From positions 89,152 to 145,043 of the forward strand of contig CAKZQS010000043.1 in the NCBI GenBank assembly GCA_937141935.1: a stretch of DNA of 55,892 bases. Direction: 5' to 3'. Origin of the DNA: an uncultured Ectothiorhodospiraceae bacterium (lineage in GTDB: Bacteria > Pseudomonadota > Gammaproteobacteria > Nevskiales > Oceanococcaceae). The notes beneath the pieces were generated by a model, which ran no database searches, was not told where the DNA came from, and worked only from the letters and a program-made list of their open reading frames with translations. Position numbers and translations under genes: made by a program. Below are positions 43,977-52,397 of the stretch, piece after piece. Position 1 is the first letter of the stretch. Each line of letters begins with the position of its first letter.

Positions 43977-44843
43977 ATGCGAATTCTGCGCCGCCCTATT
44001 GTATTCGCGATGCTGCTGGTGGCGGCGACCGCGCTTGCGCAGGCCGCGGCGGCGACGTCCTCCGCGGCCCCAGAGGCTTCCGGCCCGGGCGCGCCGGCAC
44101 CGCCGCCCACCCAGGTCCTGGCCCCCTTGCCCAGTGCGGCGGCCCAGGCGCTGCTGGGGCCCGGCGAGGCGGCCTGCGACTTTGACGCGCTGGCCGGCCT
44201 GGAGTTCGCTTTCCCGCAACTCGACGCAACGCTGCGCGGCGGCGGCTATGTGCTGTGGCGGCTGGAGCCCAGCCTGCTGGCCGACCCCCTGCCGCCCAGC
44301 TACGCCGGCCGACGCGGCAAGCTGGAGGGCGGCTGGTTCTGGGCCCAGGGCGAGCGCTGGCTGGTGGGCGTGCTGGATGACTGCGGCGCCGTCTACGCGA
44401 TGGACACCAGCGAGGCCTCGGCCGAGGGGCCGTTGCTGAACCTGGCCTCAGTGGGGCGCATCTATTACCTGCGCCACCTGCGCTTCGCCCGCGGCCTGGT
44501 CGGCTCGCAGCTGCGTGTGGCGCCGCAGCTGGAGCCCAATCACCGCCTGTACGCGCCCGCCGGCGGCAGCGTGGACCGCCTGGCGCCGGGCGAGTTGCTG
44601 GAGGTGCTGGGCGTGCACACGCCGCGCTATGGCCACACCAAGGGCCTGGGTGGCTTCTACCTGGAGGTGCGCAACGCGCGCGGCCAGCAGGGGTTGGTGA
44701 AGTTTCACCATGACTACCTGCAGGGGCCGCAGGGCGAGCCGCTGTGGTCCCTGGCCCTGCGACCCGCCAGCGTATTGCCCGGCCCCGCGCCCCTGCCGGC
44801 GGCCGCGCCCCTGCCGGCCCGCGCCGCTCAGCTCGCCGAGTAG
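43977..44843 (+). CDS. Secreted protein of unknown function
   Basis: A 288-residue protein with a signal peptide (about 1-26, MRILRRPIVFAMLLVAATALAQ) and an Ala/Pro-rich linker, then a domain with ACDFDALAGLEFAFPQLDAT, WFWAQGERWLVGVLDDCGAVYAM and repeated Gly/Pro turns. I do not recognise a family. ATG 43977 is chosen for the signal peptide; a TTG at 43965 would overlap the sufT start. The last 16 bp overlap the 3' end of the convergent cyclase gene. The C-terminal 25 residues are low-complexity Pro/Ala. Confidence 0.62.
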   Translation: MRILRRPIVFAMLLVAATALAQAAAATSSAAPEASGPGAPAPPPTQVLAPLPSAAAQALLGPGEAACDFDALAGLEFAFPQLDATLRGGGYVLWRLEPSLLADPLPPSYAGRRGKLEGGWFWAQGERWLVGVLDDCGAVYAMDTSEASAEGPLLNLASVGRIYYLRHLRFARGLVGSQLRVAPQLEPNHRLYAPAGGSVDRLAPGELLEVLGVHTPRYGHTKGLGGFYLEVRNARGQQGLVKFHHDYLQGPQGEPLWSLALRPASVLPGPAPLPAAAPLPARAAQLAE

Positions 44844-46099
44844 GCGCAGACCTCGGGGCCAAAGCCCTTCAGCGCCAGCTGGCGCTCGGTCAGCTGTTCC
44901 CCGGCGCGCGGGGCATCGACCAGAATTTCGCCGGAGCCGGCCGACTCGCACAGGCGGGCGGCCAGGTTCACGGTGGCGCCGACGGCCACATACTCCAGCC
45001 GCAGCGCGCCGATCACGCCCAGCGTCACCGGGCCGGTGGCCACGCCCACGGCCAGGCCGATCGGCGCCTCCTCCTCGCTCCAGGCCCGCAGCAGCGGCGC
45101 GCACTCCTGCTGCAGGTCGCGCGCCAGCAGCAGCGCGCAGGCGGCCGTGTCGACCACCGGCAGCGGCGCGCCGACCAGCATCATCACCCCATCGCCGGCG
45201 TAGTCCTTGATCGTGGCGCCGTGGCGCTCGCAGCAGCGGCCGACCACCGCGTAGAACTGCCGCAGCAGGTCCAGGATCTGGTCCGAGCGCAGCGTGCGGC
45301 AGCGCCGGGTAAAGCCGCGGATGTCGCACAGCACCACGGTGATCTCGCGGGTTTCGCGGCCCACGGCGTCCAGGCCCTGGGCGCGCACCATGCCGGCCAC
45401 CGCCGGCGACAGGAAGCGGCCCAGAAACTCGCTGCGGCGGCCCTGTTCGACGTGATATTGCACCGCGCCCACCAGCAGGATCATCGCCCCGAGCACGGTG
45501 ACGAAGGGCGCCCAGTCGATCGGCAGCATCAGCCCGGCCAGCATCACCGGCAGTGCGATGATCACGGCGATCAGCCGCTTGCGCTCGGCGGCGTCGGGCT
45601 TGCGGTTCAGCAGCAGCAGCATCGCCGCGCCGCCGCAGAGCATCGAAAAATCCAGCGGCAGGCTGAACAGGTAGAACCAGCCCGGGCTGACCACGGCATC
45701 AAGGCTGATGCCGCCCACGAAGTACTGCGCGCGTTCGGCCGGGAACAGCAGGGACAACAGCAGGTACACGCCGACGCAGAGCTGGGCCACGCGCACCAGC
45801 CGGTCCCCAAAACGGGTGTTCAGCTCGGCGCGGCCGGGGATGGTGCGGCGCAGTCGCGCCACCCACTCATAGGCCAGGCCCAGCGCCAGCGCATCGGCCA
45901 GCGGTACCAGCCAGCCGCCCGCGCCGATGGCGGCATCGGGGCTCAGGAAGAAGAAGGTATTGCCGGCGATCGACAGGCCGGTGGCCAGCAAGGCGAAGGA
46001 CAGCGCGCGGCTGGTCGGCGTTTTCGGGTCGGCGAGGATGAAAGCCACGCCCATCGCGGCCGTCACCAACGCGGCCAGGTAGGCATGGTGCATCGGCAT
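44828..46099 (-). CDS. Membrane-anchored class III nucleotide cyclase
   Basis: A 423-residue protein. Six or seven helices fill residues about 1-212, in no sensor family I can name. A class III cyclase domain (about 222-420) follows: LCDIRGF with metal Asp D259, the DYAGDGVMML loop with D303, and VNLAARL with N378 and R382. By eye alignment the positions that are normally Lys (purine contact) and Asp/Thr read D299 and V371, so the base preference is doubtful. cAMP synthesis is the default guess. The start is ATG 46099 with GCGGGGG upstream. No partner effector gene is adjacent. Confidence 0.82.
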   Translation of the reverse strand: MPMHHAYLAALVTAAMGVAFILADPKTPTSRALSFALLATGLSIAGNTFFFLSPDAAIGAGGWLVPLADALALGLAYEWVARLRRTIPGRAELNTRFGDRLVRVAQLCVGVYLLLSLLFPAERAQYFVGGISLDAVVSPGWFYLFSLPLDFSMLCGGAAMLLLLNRKPDAAERKRLIAVIIALPVMLAGLMLPIDWAPFVTVLGAMILLVGAVQYHVEQGRRSEFLGRFLSPAVAGMVRAQGLDAVGRETREITVVLCDIRGFTRRCRTLRSDQILDLLRQFYAVVGRCCERHGATIKDYAGDGVMMLVGAPLPVVDTAACALLLARDLQQECAPLLRAWSEEEAPIGLAVGVATGPVTLGVIGALRLEYVAVGATVNLAARLCESAGSGEILVDAPRAGEQLTERQLALKGFGPEVCAYSAS

Positions 46100-46202
46100 C
46101 CCCCGCGAAATTACGCCCCCATTCTGCCAAAGCCGCGGCCGGGGTCCATAGCGGGCCGGCGCGCCAGGGCGCGCCGCGCCGCCACGGCTCGTTAACCAGG
46201 CC

Positions 46203-46312
46203 GGCCTGGGCTCGGCTGGGCCTCGGTCTCGGTAGGGCCCGGGGCTCTGCTGAGCCTGGACCTGGGCCTGGGGCCTGGACCTGGACCTGGGCCTCGGCTG
46301 GGTCTGGGCTTC
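46203..46312. repeat. Degenerate hexanucleotide repeat (GGNCCT-type)
   Basis: About 110 bp built from 6-bp units such as CTGGGC, CTCGGT, GGACCT and GGGCCT, including tandem GGACCTGGACCT. It begins directly after the rhomboid stop codon (46311 on the minus strand). Read in another minus-strand frame it would encode a Pro/Gly/Arg-rich tail. Such tracts can expand by slippage. Confidence 0.7.
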
Positions 46313-46970
46313 AGTCCGGTGGCGGCTGCAGCGGTCGCGGGCGCAGTTCGCCGCCGAAGTACCAGGCGGCCAGCACCACCAGGCCGCAGGCCATGCCGCC
46401 CAGGTGGGCGAAGTGGGCGATGCCGGTGCTGGCGCCGCTCCAGCCCAGGCTCAGCTCGATCAGCGCATAGAGCAGCACGAAGACCGGCGCCGGCAGCGGG
46501 ATCGGCGGGATCAGCAGCGTGATCCGGGCCTTGGGGAAGAGAATGGCGAAGGCCGGCAGCAGGGCCATCACGCCGCCGGAGATGCCGATGGTCGGGCGGT
46601 GCTCGCCCTCCAGCGACATCGCCACCAGCTGCGACAGCCCGGCGCCGACGATGCACAGCAACAGGTAAAAGGCCATGCGTCGCGAACCGATGGCCCACTC
46701 GACCGGGCGGCCGAACATCCACAGCCCGAACAGGTTCAGGAACAGGTGCAGCCCGCCGCCATGCAGCAGCGCATAACTCAGCAGCTGCCAGGGCGCGAAC
46801 TCCGGCCAGCCGGCGGCGCGGCGCGGGTCGCCCGGGTCCAGTCCGGGCCACAGGGCCAGGTGGCGGATCAGGGTCTCCTGGCCGCCGCCGAACTGCTGCA
46901 GCACGAACATCAGCAGCACCAGGCCGATGGCGCCATGGGTCACAGGGGCCGGGGGCAGGCGCGTGCTCAT
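46311..46970 (-). CDS. Rhomboid-family intramembrane serine protease
   Basis: A 219-residue, six-helix membrane protein. LLHGGGLHLFLNLFGLWMFGRPVE carries the HxxxxxN region, GISGGVMALL the catalytic serine, and IAHFAHLGGMACG the catalytic histidine, so the Ser-His dyad is complete. These enzymes cut transmembrane segments of substrate proteins. The ATG overlaps the upstream phosphatase stop (ATGA), making it the last gene of a three-gene operon. A hexanucleotide repeat starts at its stop codon. Confidence 0.9.
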   Translation of the reverse strand: MSTRLPPAPVTHGAIGLVLLMFVLQQFGGGQETLIRHLALWPGLDPGDPRRAAGWPEFAPWQLLSYALLHGGGLHLFLNLFGLWMFGRPVEWAIGSRRMAFYLLLCIVGAGLSQLVAMSLEGEHRPTIGISGGVMALLPAFAILFPKARITLLIPPIPLPAPVFVLLYALIELSLGWSGASTGIAHFAHLGGMACGLVVLAAWYFGGELRPRPLQPPPD

Positions 46971-47473
46971 GCCGGCAACTCGCGCACCGGCTGCAGGCCC
47001 AGCACCTGCGCCCGCTGCGGTGCCAGCGGCTGCCGGGCGTCCAGCGCCAGCCGGGCGAGCATGCAGGTGGGGTAGAGCTTGGGTTCGGGCAGCGCCAGCG
47101 GCGGCTGCGCGAGATGGCGCAGCAGCTGCAGCATGCCGGGGTTATGGCCGATCAGCAGCAGGCGGCCTTCGCGCTGCAGCCGCGGCGCCAGCGCGGCCAG
47201 CAGGTCCGGTAGCGCGGCCTCGTAAACCTGTGGCTCGTAGTCCACCGGCGGCGCCACGGGCCAGGTGCCCAGCAGGCCCTCCAGGGTTTCGCGGGTGCGC
47301 CGCGCCGGCGAGCACAGCACGCGGTCCGGCAGCCAGCCCTGGGCCGCCATGTGCCGGCCCATGCGGGGGGCGGATTCGCGGCCGCGGGCGTTCAGCGGCC
47401 GCTCCAGGTCGCTGCGCACGTCGGCCGGCCAGTCGCTCTTGGCGTGGCGCAGCAGCCACAGTTCGGTGGGCAC
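46967..47473 (-). CDS. sixA: SixA-like histidine phosphatase
   Basis: A 168-residue single-domain member of the histidine phosphatase superfamily. RHG-type active site LLRHAKSDW with the phosphohistidine H10, CSPARRTRETL and the late GHNPGM motif. SixA removes phosphate from histidine phosphotransfer proteins; which partner it has here is unknown. The start is GTG 47473, 7 bp after the upstream gene. It overlaps the rhomboid gene by 4 bp. Confidence 0.85.
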   Translation of the reverse strand: MPTELWLLRHAKSDWPADVRSDLERPLNARGRESAPRMGRHMAAQGWLPDRVLCSPARRTRETLEGLLGTWPVAPPVDYEPQVYEAALPDLLAALAPRLQREGRLLLIGHNPGMLQLLRHLAQPPLALPEPKLYPTCMLARLALDARQPLAPQRAQVLGLQPVRELPA

Positions 47474-47480
47474 GCGCGCC

Positions 47481-47918
47481 TCAGGCCGTCCCGGCTTCCA
47501 GGCGCGCCGCCCAGGGCTCGACGCCGCGGTGGAAATCGCGCTCCAGCTGGCGCGCGATCAGCCCGCCCAGCAGCGGAATCCGGCACTCGAAGCGGATCAC
47601 ATAGTGCATCTGCGTGCCCTCGCCCTGGGGGCTCAGCGCGATACGCCCGTGGTGGTTGCGCAGGGGGCTGCCGCGGGTGATCGTGTATTCGATCAGGCTG
47701 TCCGGCTCGTGGGTGATCGTGGTCTCTTCCAGGCTGATCGGCCCCACGCTGATGCGGCGTACCGAGCCCACGCCATTGGGCGCGTCCTCGCCCTCGCGGA
47801 TGCGCTGCGTGCGCCCCGGCCAGATCTGGCCAAAGGTTTCGTGATCGGCCATCGCGGCGAAAACGGCGGCCGGCGGCGCACGAAAGTGCCGCTCCAGCGT
47901 GATCTGGTGCTGGGACAT
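47481..47918 (-). CDS. SRPBCC-family protein
   Basis: A 145-residue protein of the START/Bet v1-like fold: ERHFRAPPAAVFAAMADHETF, a central GSVRRISVGPISLEETTITHE, and a C-terminal helix GLIARQLERDFHRGVEPWAARL. SRPBCC proteins bind hydrophobic ligands in a cavity; the ligand cannot be inferred. ATG 47918 gives the normal length; the open frame upstream is not conserved. It is the first gene of an operon with SixA and rhomboid, divergent from tesB. Confidence 0.8.
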   Translation of the reverse strand: MSQHQITLERHFRAPPAAVFAAMADHETFGQIWPGRTQRIREGEDAPNGVGSVRRISVGPISLEETTITHEPDSLIEYTITRGSPLRNHHGRIALSPQGEGTQMHYVIRFECRIPLLGGLIARQLERDFHRGVEPWAARLEAGTA

Positions 47919-48018
47919 GGGGTGCTCGGGACAAGGATGGCCCCCGAGTGTACTGCCCCCGGCGGCTCGGGCCGCGGCGGCGCTATGCTTGCCCGCTGTT
48001 TGTGCCCCGGATGCGCCC

Positions 48019-48891
48019 ATGACCAACCCGGTTCTTGCCGACCTCGTCAGCCTGCTCGATATCGAGCGCATCGATGACAACCTGTTTCGCGGCCAGTCGC
48101 GCGACCTGGGCGGCAAGAGCGTCTTTGGCGGCCAGGTGCTGGGCCAGGCGCTGGTCGCGGCGCAGCGCACGGTGGCCAACGGCGCGGCGCACTCGCTGCA
48201 TGCCTATTTTGTGCGCGCCGGCCGCATGGACGCGCCGATCGTCTATGAGGTCGAGCGCATCCGCGACGGCCGCAGCTTTGCCGTGCGCCGGGTGCACGCC
48301 ATCCAGTTCGGCCGGCCAATCTTTTCGATGATCACCTCCTTCCAGGGCCCCGAGCCCGGCCTGGAGCACGCGGCCACGATGCCCGACGTGCCGCCACCGG
48401 AAGAGCTGCGCAGCCAGTCGGAATGGCGCGCGCAATGGGCGGCCGACTGCGCGCCGGAGATCCGCGAGCGCTTCATGCGCCAGCTGGCCATCGACTTCCG
48501 CCCGGTGGCGCCGATGAACCCCTTCCACCCGGAGGCGCGCGAGCCGCAGCAATACATCTGGTTTCGCGCCGACGGCCGGCTCGGCGACGACCCGCTGCAG
48601 CACCAGGCGGTGCTGACCTATGCCTCGGACTTCAATCTGCTGGCCACCGCGATGCGCCCGCATGCGGTCAGCTTCATGCAGCGGCACATGGTGGTGGCCA
48701 GCCTGGACCACGCGCTGTGGCTGCACCGCCCCTTCCGGGCCGATGAATGGCTGCTCTATGCGATGGATGCGCCCACGGCGCAGGGCGCGCGTGGCCTGTC
48801 GCGCGGGCAGATTTTCCGTACCGACGGCACGCTGGTGGCCAGCACGGCGCAGGAAAGCCTGATGCGGGACACCCGGCTGGCGGCCGACTAG
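48019..48891 (+). CDS. tesB: Acyl-CoA thioesterase II
   Basis: A 290-residue double hot-dog thioesterase that hydrolyses acyl-CoAs. Landmarks: FRGQSRDLGGKSVFGGQVLGQAL, HSLHAYFVRAGRMDAPIVYEVERIRDGRSF, and in the second half YASDFNLLATAMRPH, ASLDHALWLHRPFRADEW and GLSRGQIF. Start ATG 48019; a TATGCT at 47984-47989 is a possible -10, with a poor -35. It is divergent from the SRPBCC-SixA-rhomboid operon, and 64 bp upstream of the AarF-like gene. Confidence 0.94.
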   Translation: MTNPVLADLVSLLDIERIDDNLFRGQSRDLGGKSVFGGQVLGQALVAAQRTVANGAAHSLHAYFVRAGRMDAPIVYEVERIRDGRSFAVRRVHAIQFGRPIFSMITSFQGPEPGLEHAATMPDVPPPEELRSQSEWRAQWAADCAPEIRERFMRQLAIDFRPVAPMNPFHPEAREPQQYIWFRADGRLGDDPLQHQAVLTYASDFNLLATAMRPHAVSFMQRHMVVASLDHALWLHRPFRADEWLLYAMDAPTAQGARGLSRGQIFRTDGTLVASTAQESLMRDTRLAAD

Positions 48892-48903
48892 GCGGCGCGC
48901 TCG

Positions 48904-48944
48904 TATAATCCGCGCCTGCGCCGCCACCCCCGCGGCGCTTTTTT
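48904..48944 (+). terminator. Promoter -10 followed at once by a terminator-like hairpin
   Basis: A perfect TATAAT (48904-48909) lies in the gap after tesB; nine bases later comes a perfect 7-bp stem GCGCCGC/GCGGCGC (48918-48924, 48932-48938) with a 7-nt loop and six T (48939-48944). The hairpin would end tesB transcription, or sit at the very 5' end of a transcript started from the TATAAT. The AarF-like ATG is 12 bp after the T-run. Confidence 0.65.
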
Positions 48945-48955
48945 CGGACCTGACT

Positions 48956-50242
48956 ATGTTGCAACGCACGAAATCCCTGCGGCTGCTGCGCGATACCGTG
49001 ACCAGCAGCCTGCGCCTGGGCCAGACGGCCGGCGTCGTTGGCCGCACCGGCGTGGCCTGGCTGCTCGGCGAGCGCCCGCCGACCCCGGAGCTGCTGCGGC
49101 AGACCTTCGAGCGGCTGGGCAGCACCTACATCAAGCTCGGCCAGTTCGTCGCCAGCGCGCCCTCGCTGTTCCCGCGCGAGTACGTCGACGCCTTCCAGGG
49201 CTGCCTGGACGCGGCGCCGCCGATCCCCTACGCGACGGTCGAGGCGATCCTGCGCGAGGAGTTCGACCGCCCGCTGGAGCATATCTACCGCCACATCGAC
49301 CCCGAGCCGATGGCCACCGCCTCCATCGCCCAGGTGCACGCGGCCACGCTGACGGGTGGCGAGGACGTGGTGATCAAGGTGCAAAAGCCGGGCGTGCGCA
49401 CGGTGCTGGCCACCGACTTCAACGTGCTCTACCTGGCGATGCGGGTGCTGGAGAAGCTGGTGCCGGCGGTGACCCGCGCCTCGGCCTCGGAGATCGTCGG
49501 CGACGTGCAGGCCACGATGCTCAAGGAATGCGACTTTCTGGCCGAGGCGGCCAACATCGAGGCCTTTCGCCAGTTTCTGGCCGACACCGGCAACGATTTC
49601 GCGCGCGCGCCCAAGGTCTACCACGAGGCCACGACCCGCCGCGTGCTGACGATGGAGCGCTTCTACGGCGTGCCCTTCACCGACCTCGACAGCATCCGCC
49701 GCTACTCGCCGCAGCCCGAGTGGACGCTGATCAACGCGCTGAACACCTGGATGGACTCGCTGCTGCGCTGCCAGTTCTTCCACGCCGACGTGCACGCCGG
49801 CAACCTGATGGTGCTGGAAGACGGCCGCGTGGGCTTCATCGACTTCGGCATTGTCGGCCGCATCCGCAAGCAGACCTGGCAGGCCATCATCGACTTCATG
49901 GCCGCCCGGGCCGCCGATGATTACCAGACGATGGCGCAGTGCCTGGTAACGATTGGCGTGACCTCGCACGATGTCTCGGTCGAGGATCTGGCCCGCGACA
50001 TCCGCCGCCTGGTGCGCACCGCGCAGGGCGTGCTCGACGGCGCGATGCCGGCCGAAGTCGAGTTCGATGACGCCGAGCAATTCATGCTGGCCATCGTCGA
50101 CCTGGGCCGCAAGCACGGCATCCGCTTCCCCAAGGAGTTCGCGCTGCTGCTCAAGCAGCTGCTGTACTTCGACCGCTACATCCAGCTGCTGGCGCCGGAC
50201 CTCTCGCCCTTCGACGACCACCGCATCCAGCTGATTCACTGA
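48956..50242 (+). CDS. AarF/ABC1/UbiB-family atypical kinase
   Basis: A 428-residue member of the ABC1/UbiB family. It has the KxGQ motif in the LGSTYIKLGQFVASAPSLFP segment, an Ala-rich loop ATASIAQVHAA, the VVIKVQKPG lysine, HADVHAGNLMV and the DFG motif in FIDFGIVGR. It lacks the long C-terminus and helices of UbiB itself, so it is more likely an AarF-type relative than the ubiquinone-pathway protein. These proteins bind ATP and act on lipid metabolism; the exact role is unclear. Confidence 0.9.
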   Translation: MLQRTKSLRLLRDTVTSSLRLGQTAGVVGRTGVAWLLGERPPTPELLRQTFERLGSTYIKLGQFVASAPSLFPREYVDAFQGCLDAAPPIPYATVEAILREEFDRPLEHIYRHIDPEPMATASIAQVHAATLTGGEDVVIKVQKPGVRTVLATDFNVLYLAMRVLEKLVPAVTRASASEIVGDVQATMLKECDFLAEAANIEAFRQFLADTGNDFARAPKVYHEATTRRVLTMERFYGVPFTDLDSIRRYSPQPEWTLINALNTWMDSLLRCQFFHADVHAGNLMVLEDGRVGFIDFGIVGRIRKQTWQAIIDFMAARAADDYQTMAQCLVTIGVTSHDVSVEDLARDIRRLVRTAQGVLDGAMPAEVEFDDAEQFMLAIVDLGRKHGIRFPKEFALLLKQLLYFDRYIQLLAPDLSPFDDHRIQLIH

Positions 50243-50284
50243 CGCGGCCGCGCCGCGGCCCGGCCGGCGGGCCGGCGGCGCCGC

Positions 50285-51169
50285 TCAGAGGCAGCTGTCC
50301 TCGCCGCTGGCGTCCTGCAGCACCAGGCTGCGGTCTTCGCTGAGGTCGAAATCGGCGCTGCAGAAGAAGACCAGCGTCTCGTCCAGCGCCGGGTCGTCGT
50401 CGCCGCAGCTCAGCGCCACCCGGTAGCCGCCGCCGGGCACCCGCGACAGCGCCCATTCGCGGTCGCTGGTGGTGCTGGTCAGCTCGCGGGCGTGCACCAC
50501 CCGCAGCGGGTCGTTGCTGCCGCCGTCCACATCGTCCAGCAGCGCGTTGCGCCCGGCGTAGAGGTACAGCCGCGGCAGGCGGTCGGAGAGCCCGCTGCAC
50601 TGGTCGGAAAGGATTTCCGGTGCGGTCAGCGTCAGCGTCAGCCCGTAACTGTCGCTGGTGCGGCCCGCGCGCAGCCGGCCGGTGAAGAGCTGGGTGCTGG
50701 GCGCATCCTCGGCCGGTGCCGGCAGGCTGGCGAAACTGGCCAGGTGCAGCGTGACCTGCGCCGTGTCGTCCTCGCGCACGGCCACGCTCAGGTTGGTGGC
50801 GGCCGGCGTGGTGTTGGTGCTGCGTAGGGCCACGCCCTCGCCATCGCCATCGGCGTCGTACAGGCTGGCCGCCGGGTCGATGCGCAGCGCCAGCGCGGTG
50901 TAGTCGCCATCGCGCAGCTCGGTGCCATCCAGCAGGCGCGTCGGGGCCAGGCCGTCGGCGTCGATGCGCAGCTCGCGGTCCAGGCTCACGCGCTCGACGT
51001 TGCCATCGCTGTGCGTCAGCTCCACGCCATCGAGCTTCAGCGTCAGCACGCCATCCGGGCCCGGGGCGTCGGCCTGCAGGTCGAGCGTCATCTGGCCTTC
51101 GCAGGCGGCGAGCAGCAGGCAGGCGGTCAGTGTCGGCAGGGCGGTTGCGCCGATGGAGCGAAAGCGCAT
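50285..51169 (-). CDS. DUF4382-like lipoprotein of unknown function
   Basis: A 294-residue protein with lipobox LAAC (Cys23). The first part has a beta-rich pattern (MTLDLQADAPGPDGVLTLKL, then LDGTELRDGDYTALALRID) reminiscent of DUF4382 domains, and the rest is acidic with four more cysteines. It ends SGEDSCL. I do not recognise a firm family. It is convergent with the AarF-like gene and divergent from mtnB. A GC-rich palindrome (GGCCCG/CGGGCC, 50257-50273) lies in the short gap after the AarF-like gene. Confidence 0.68.
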   Translation of the reverse strand: MRFRSIGATALPTLTACLLLAACEGQMTLDLQADAPGPDGVLTLKLDGVELTHSDGNVERVSLDRELRIDADGLAPTRLLDGTELRDGDYTALALRIDPAASLYDADGDGEGVALRSTNTTPAATNLSVAVREDDTAQVTLHLASFASLPAPAEDAPSTQLFTGRLRAGRTSDSYGLTLTLTAPEILSDQCSGLSDRLPRLYLYAGRNALLDDVDGGSNDPLRVVHARELTSTTSDREWALSRVPGGGYRVALSCGDDDPALDETLVFFCSADFDLSEDRSLVLQDASGEDSCL

Positions 51170-51186
51170 GGCAGGCGGGTCTCGAT

Positions 51187-51195
51187 TGCTAGAAT
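51187..51195 (+). promoter_or_regulatory. Extended -10 of the mtnBDC promoter
   Basis: TGCTAGAAT (51187-51195) lies 22 bp before the mtnB GTG, between the two divergent genes. The same TTGCTAGAATC string occurs in the minus-strand promoter at 5537-5527. No good -35 is seen, as is common with extended -10 promoters. Confidence 0.5.
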
Positions 51196-51216
51196 CCGCA
51201 GTCTATTGCAGCAGGG

Positions 51217-51837
51217 GTGGCGCCGTTGGCACAGGCCGCATTGGCCGCACAACTCATCGAGGCCGGTCGGCGGCTGGATGCCCGCAACTGGGTGCCCGGC
51301 GGCGGCGGCAATTTCTCCGCGCGCGTCGACGCCGAGCAGGCCCTGTTGACCGCGTCCGGCTGCCACAAGGGGCGCCTGTCCGAGGGCGATTTCCTGCTGG
51401 TGGATCTGCAGGGCCAGCCGCGCAGCCCGGGCCGCGCCGCGTCGGCGGAGACGCTGCTGCATTGCGAGCGCCTGCGCGCGCTGCCCGAGGCCGGCTGCGT
51501 GCTGCACACGCACTCGCCGGCCTGCACCGTGCTCGGCCGCCGCACCATCGGCGACACGCTGTGGCTGGCCGGTTACGAAATGCTCAAGGGCCTGAGCGCC
51601 GGGCCGGCCGACCACGCTGGCCAGGTGGCGATCCCGATATTCGAGAACGACCAGGACATCACGCGTCTGGCCGCGCAGGTGGCCGAGCGCCACGCGCGCG
51701 AGCCCATCGCCCATGGCTACCTGATCCGCGGCCACGGCCTGTATGCCTGGGGCCGTGATGTCGAGGCCGCGGTGCGCCACGTCGAGGCGCTGGAATTTTT
51801 GCTGCACTGTCATTTGCTGGAAGAGATGCTGCCATGA
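51217..51837 (+). CDS. mtnB: Methylthioribulose-1-phosphate dehydratase
   Basis: A 206-residue class II aldolase-fold enzyme of the methionine salvage pathway. WVPGGGGNFSAR replaces the usual ATSGNFS-type segment, and zinc ligands are in LHTHSPACTVLGRR and HGYLIRGHGLYAWG. It dehydrates 5-methylthioribulose-1-phosphate to diketomethylthiopentyl-1-phosphate. The start is GTG 51217, with AGCAGG close upstream. The stop overlaps mtnD (ATGA); mtnB-mtnD-mtnC form one coupled operon. Confidence 0.93.
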   Translation: MAPLAQAALAAQLIEAGRRLDARNWVPGGGGNFSARVDAEQALLTASGCHKGRLSEGDFLLVDLQGQPRSPGRAASAETLLHCERLRALPEAGCVLHTHSPACTVLGRRTIGDTLWLAGYEMLKGLSAGPADHAGQVAIPIFENDQDITRLAAQVAERHAREPIAHGYLIRGHGLYAWGRDVEAAVRHVEALEFLLHCHLLEEMLP

Positions 51838-52397
51838 GCCTGTTGACCGTCTACGCCGATGGCGACCCACCCGCCGCGCTGCGCGAGCTGCGTGACCCCG
51901 AGGCCATTGCGGCCGAGCTGGCCAAGATCGATGTCGATTACCGCGTCTGGCCGGTCGACGCGGGCATTCAGGCCGGCGCCGCGCCCGAGGCCGTGCTGGA
52001 GGCTTATGCCGAGCCCATCGCGCGGCTGCGCGAGGAATACGGCTTTGGTTCCGTGGACGTGGTCAGCCTGGACCCGGACAACCCGGCGCGCGAGCAGGCG
52101 CGGCAGAAGTTTTTGCAGGAGCACACCCACGCCGATTTCGAGATGCGCTTCTTTGTCGCCGGGGGCGGGCAGTTCTATATCCGCTCCGGCGGCCAGGTCT
52201 ATGTGCTGCTGTGCATGGCCGGCGACCTGATCAGCGTGCCGGCCGGCACCACGCATTGGTTCGACATGAGCGAGCGGCCCTCCTTCGTGGCCCTGCGCTT
52301 CTTCACCCGCGAGGACGGCTGGGTGGCCGAGTTCACCGGCGACCGCATCGCCGAGCGTTACCCGGCGATGCAGCCACTGGGCGAGGCGCGCGGATGA
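51834..52397 (+). CDS. mtnD: Acireductone dioxygenase
   Basis: A 187-residue cupin that oxidises acireductone in methionine salvage. The metal ligands appear in EHTHADFEMRFF (two His and one Glu) and the fourth in AGTTHWFDM. The segment VLLCMAGDLISVPAG is typical. With Fe the enzyme gives the keto acid precursor of methionine and formate; with Ni it gives an off-pathway product with CO. Both ends overlap neighbouring genes as ATGA. Confidence 0.95.
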   Translation: MSLLTVYADGDPPAALRELRDPEAIAAELAKIDVDYRVWPVDAGIQAGAAPEAVLEAYAEPIARLREEYGFGSVDVVSLDPDNPAREQARQKFLQEHTHADFEMRFFVAGGGQFYIRSGGQVYVLLCMAGDLISVPAGTTHWFDMSERPSFVALRFFTREDGWVAEFTGDRIAERYPAMQPLGEARG

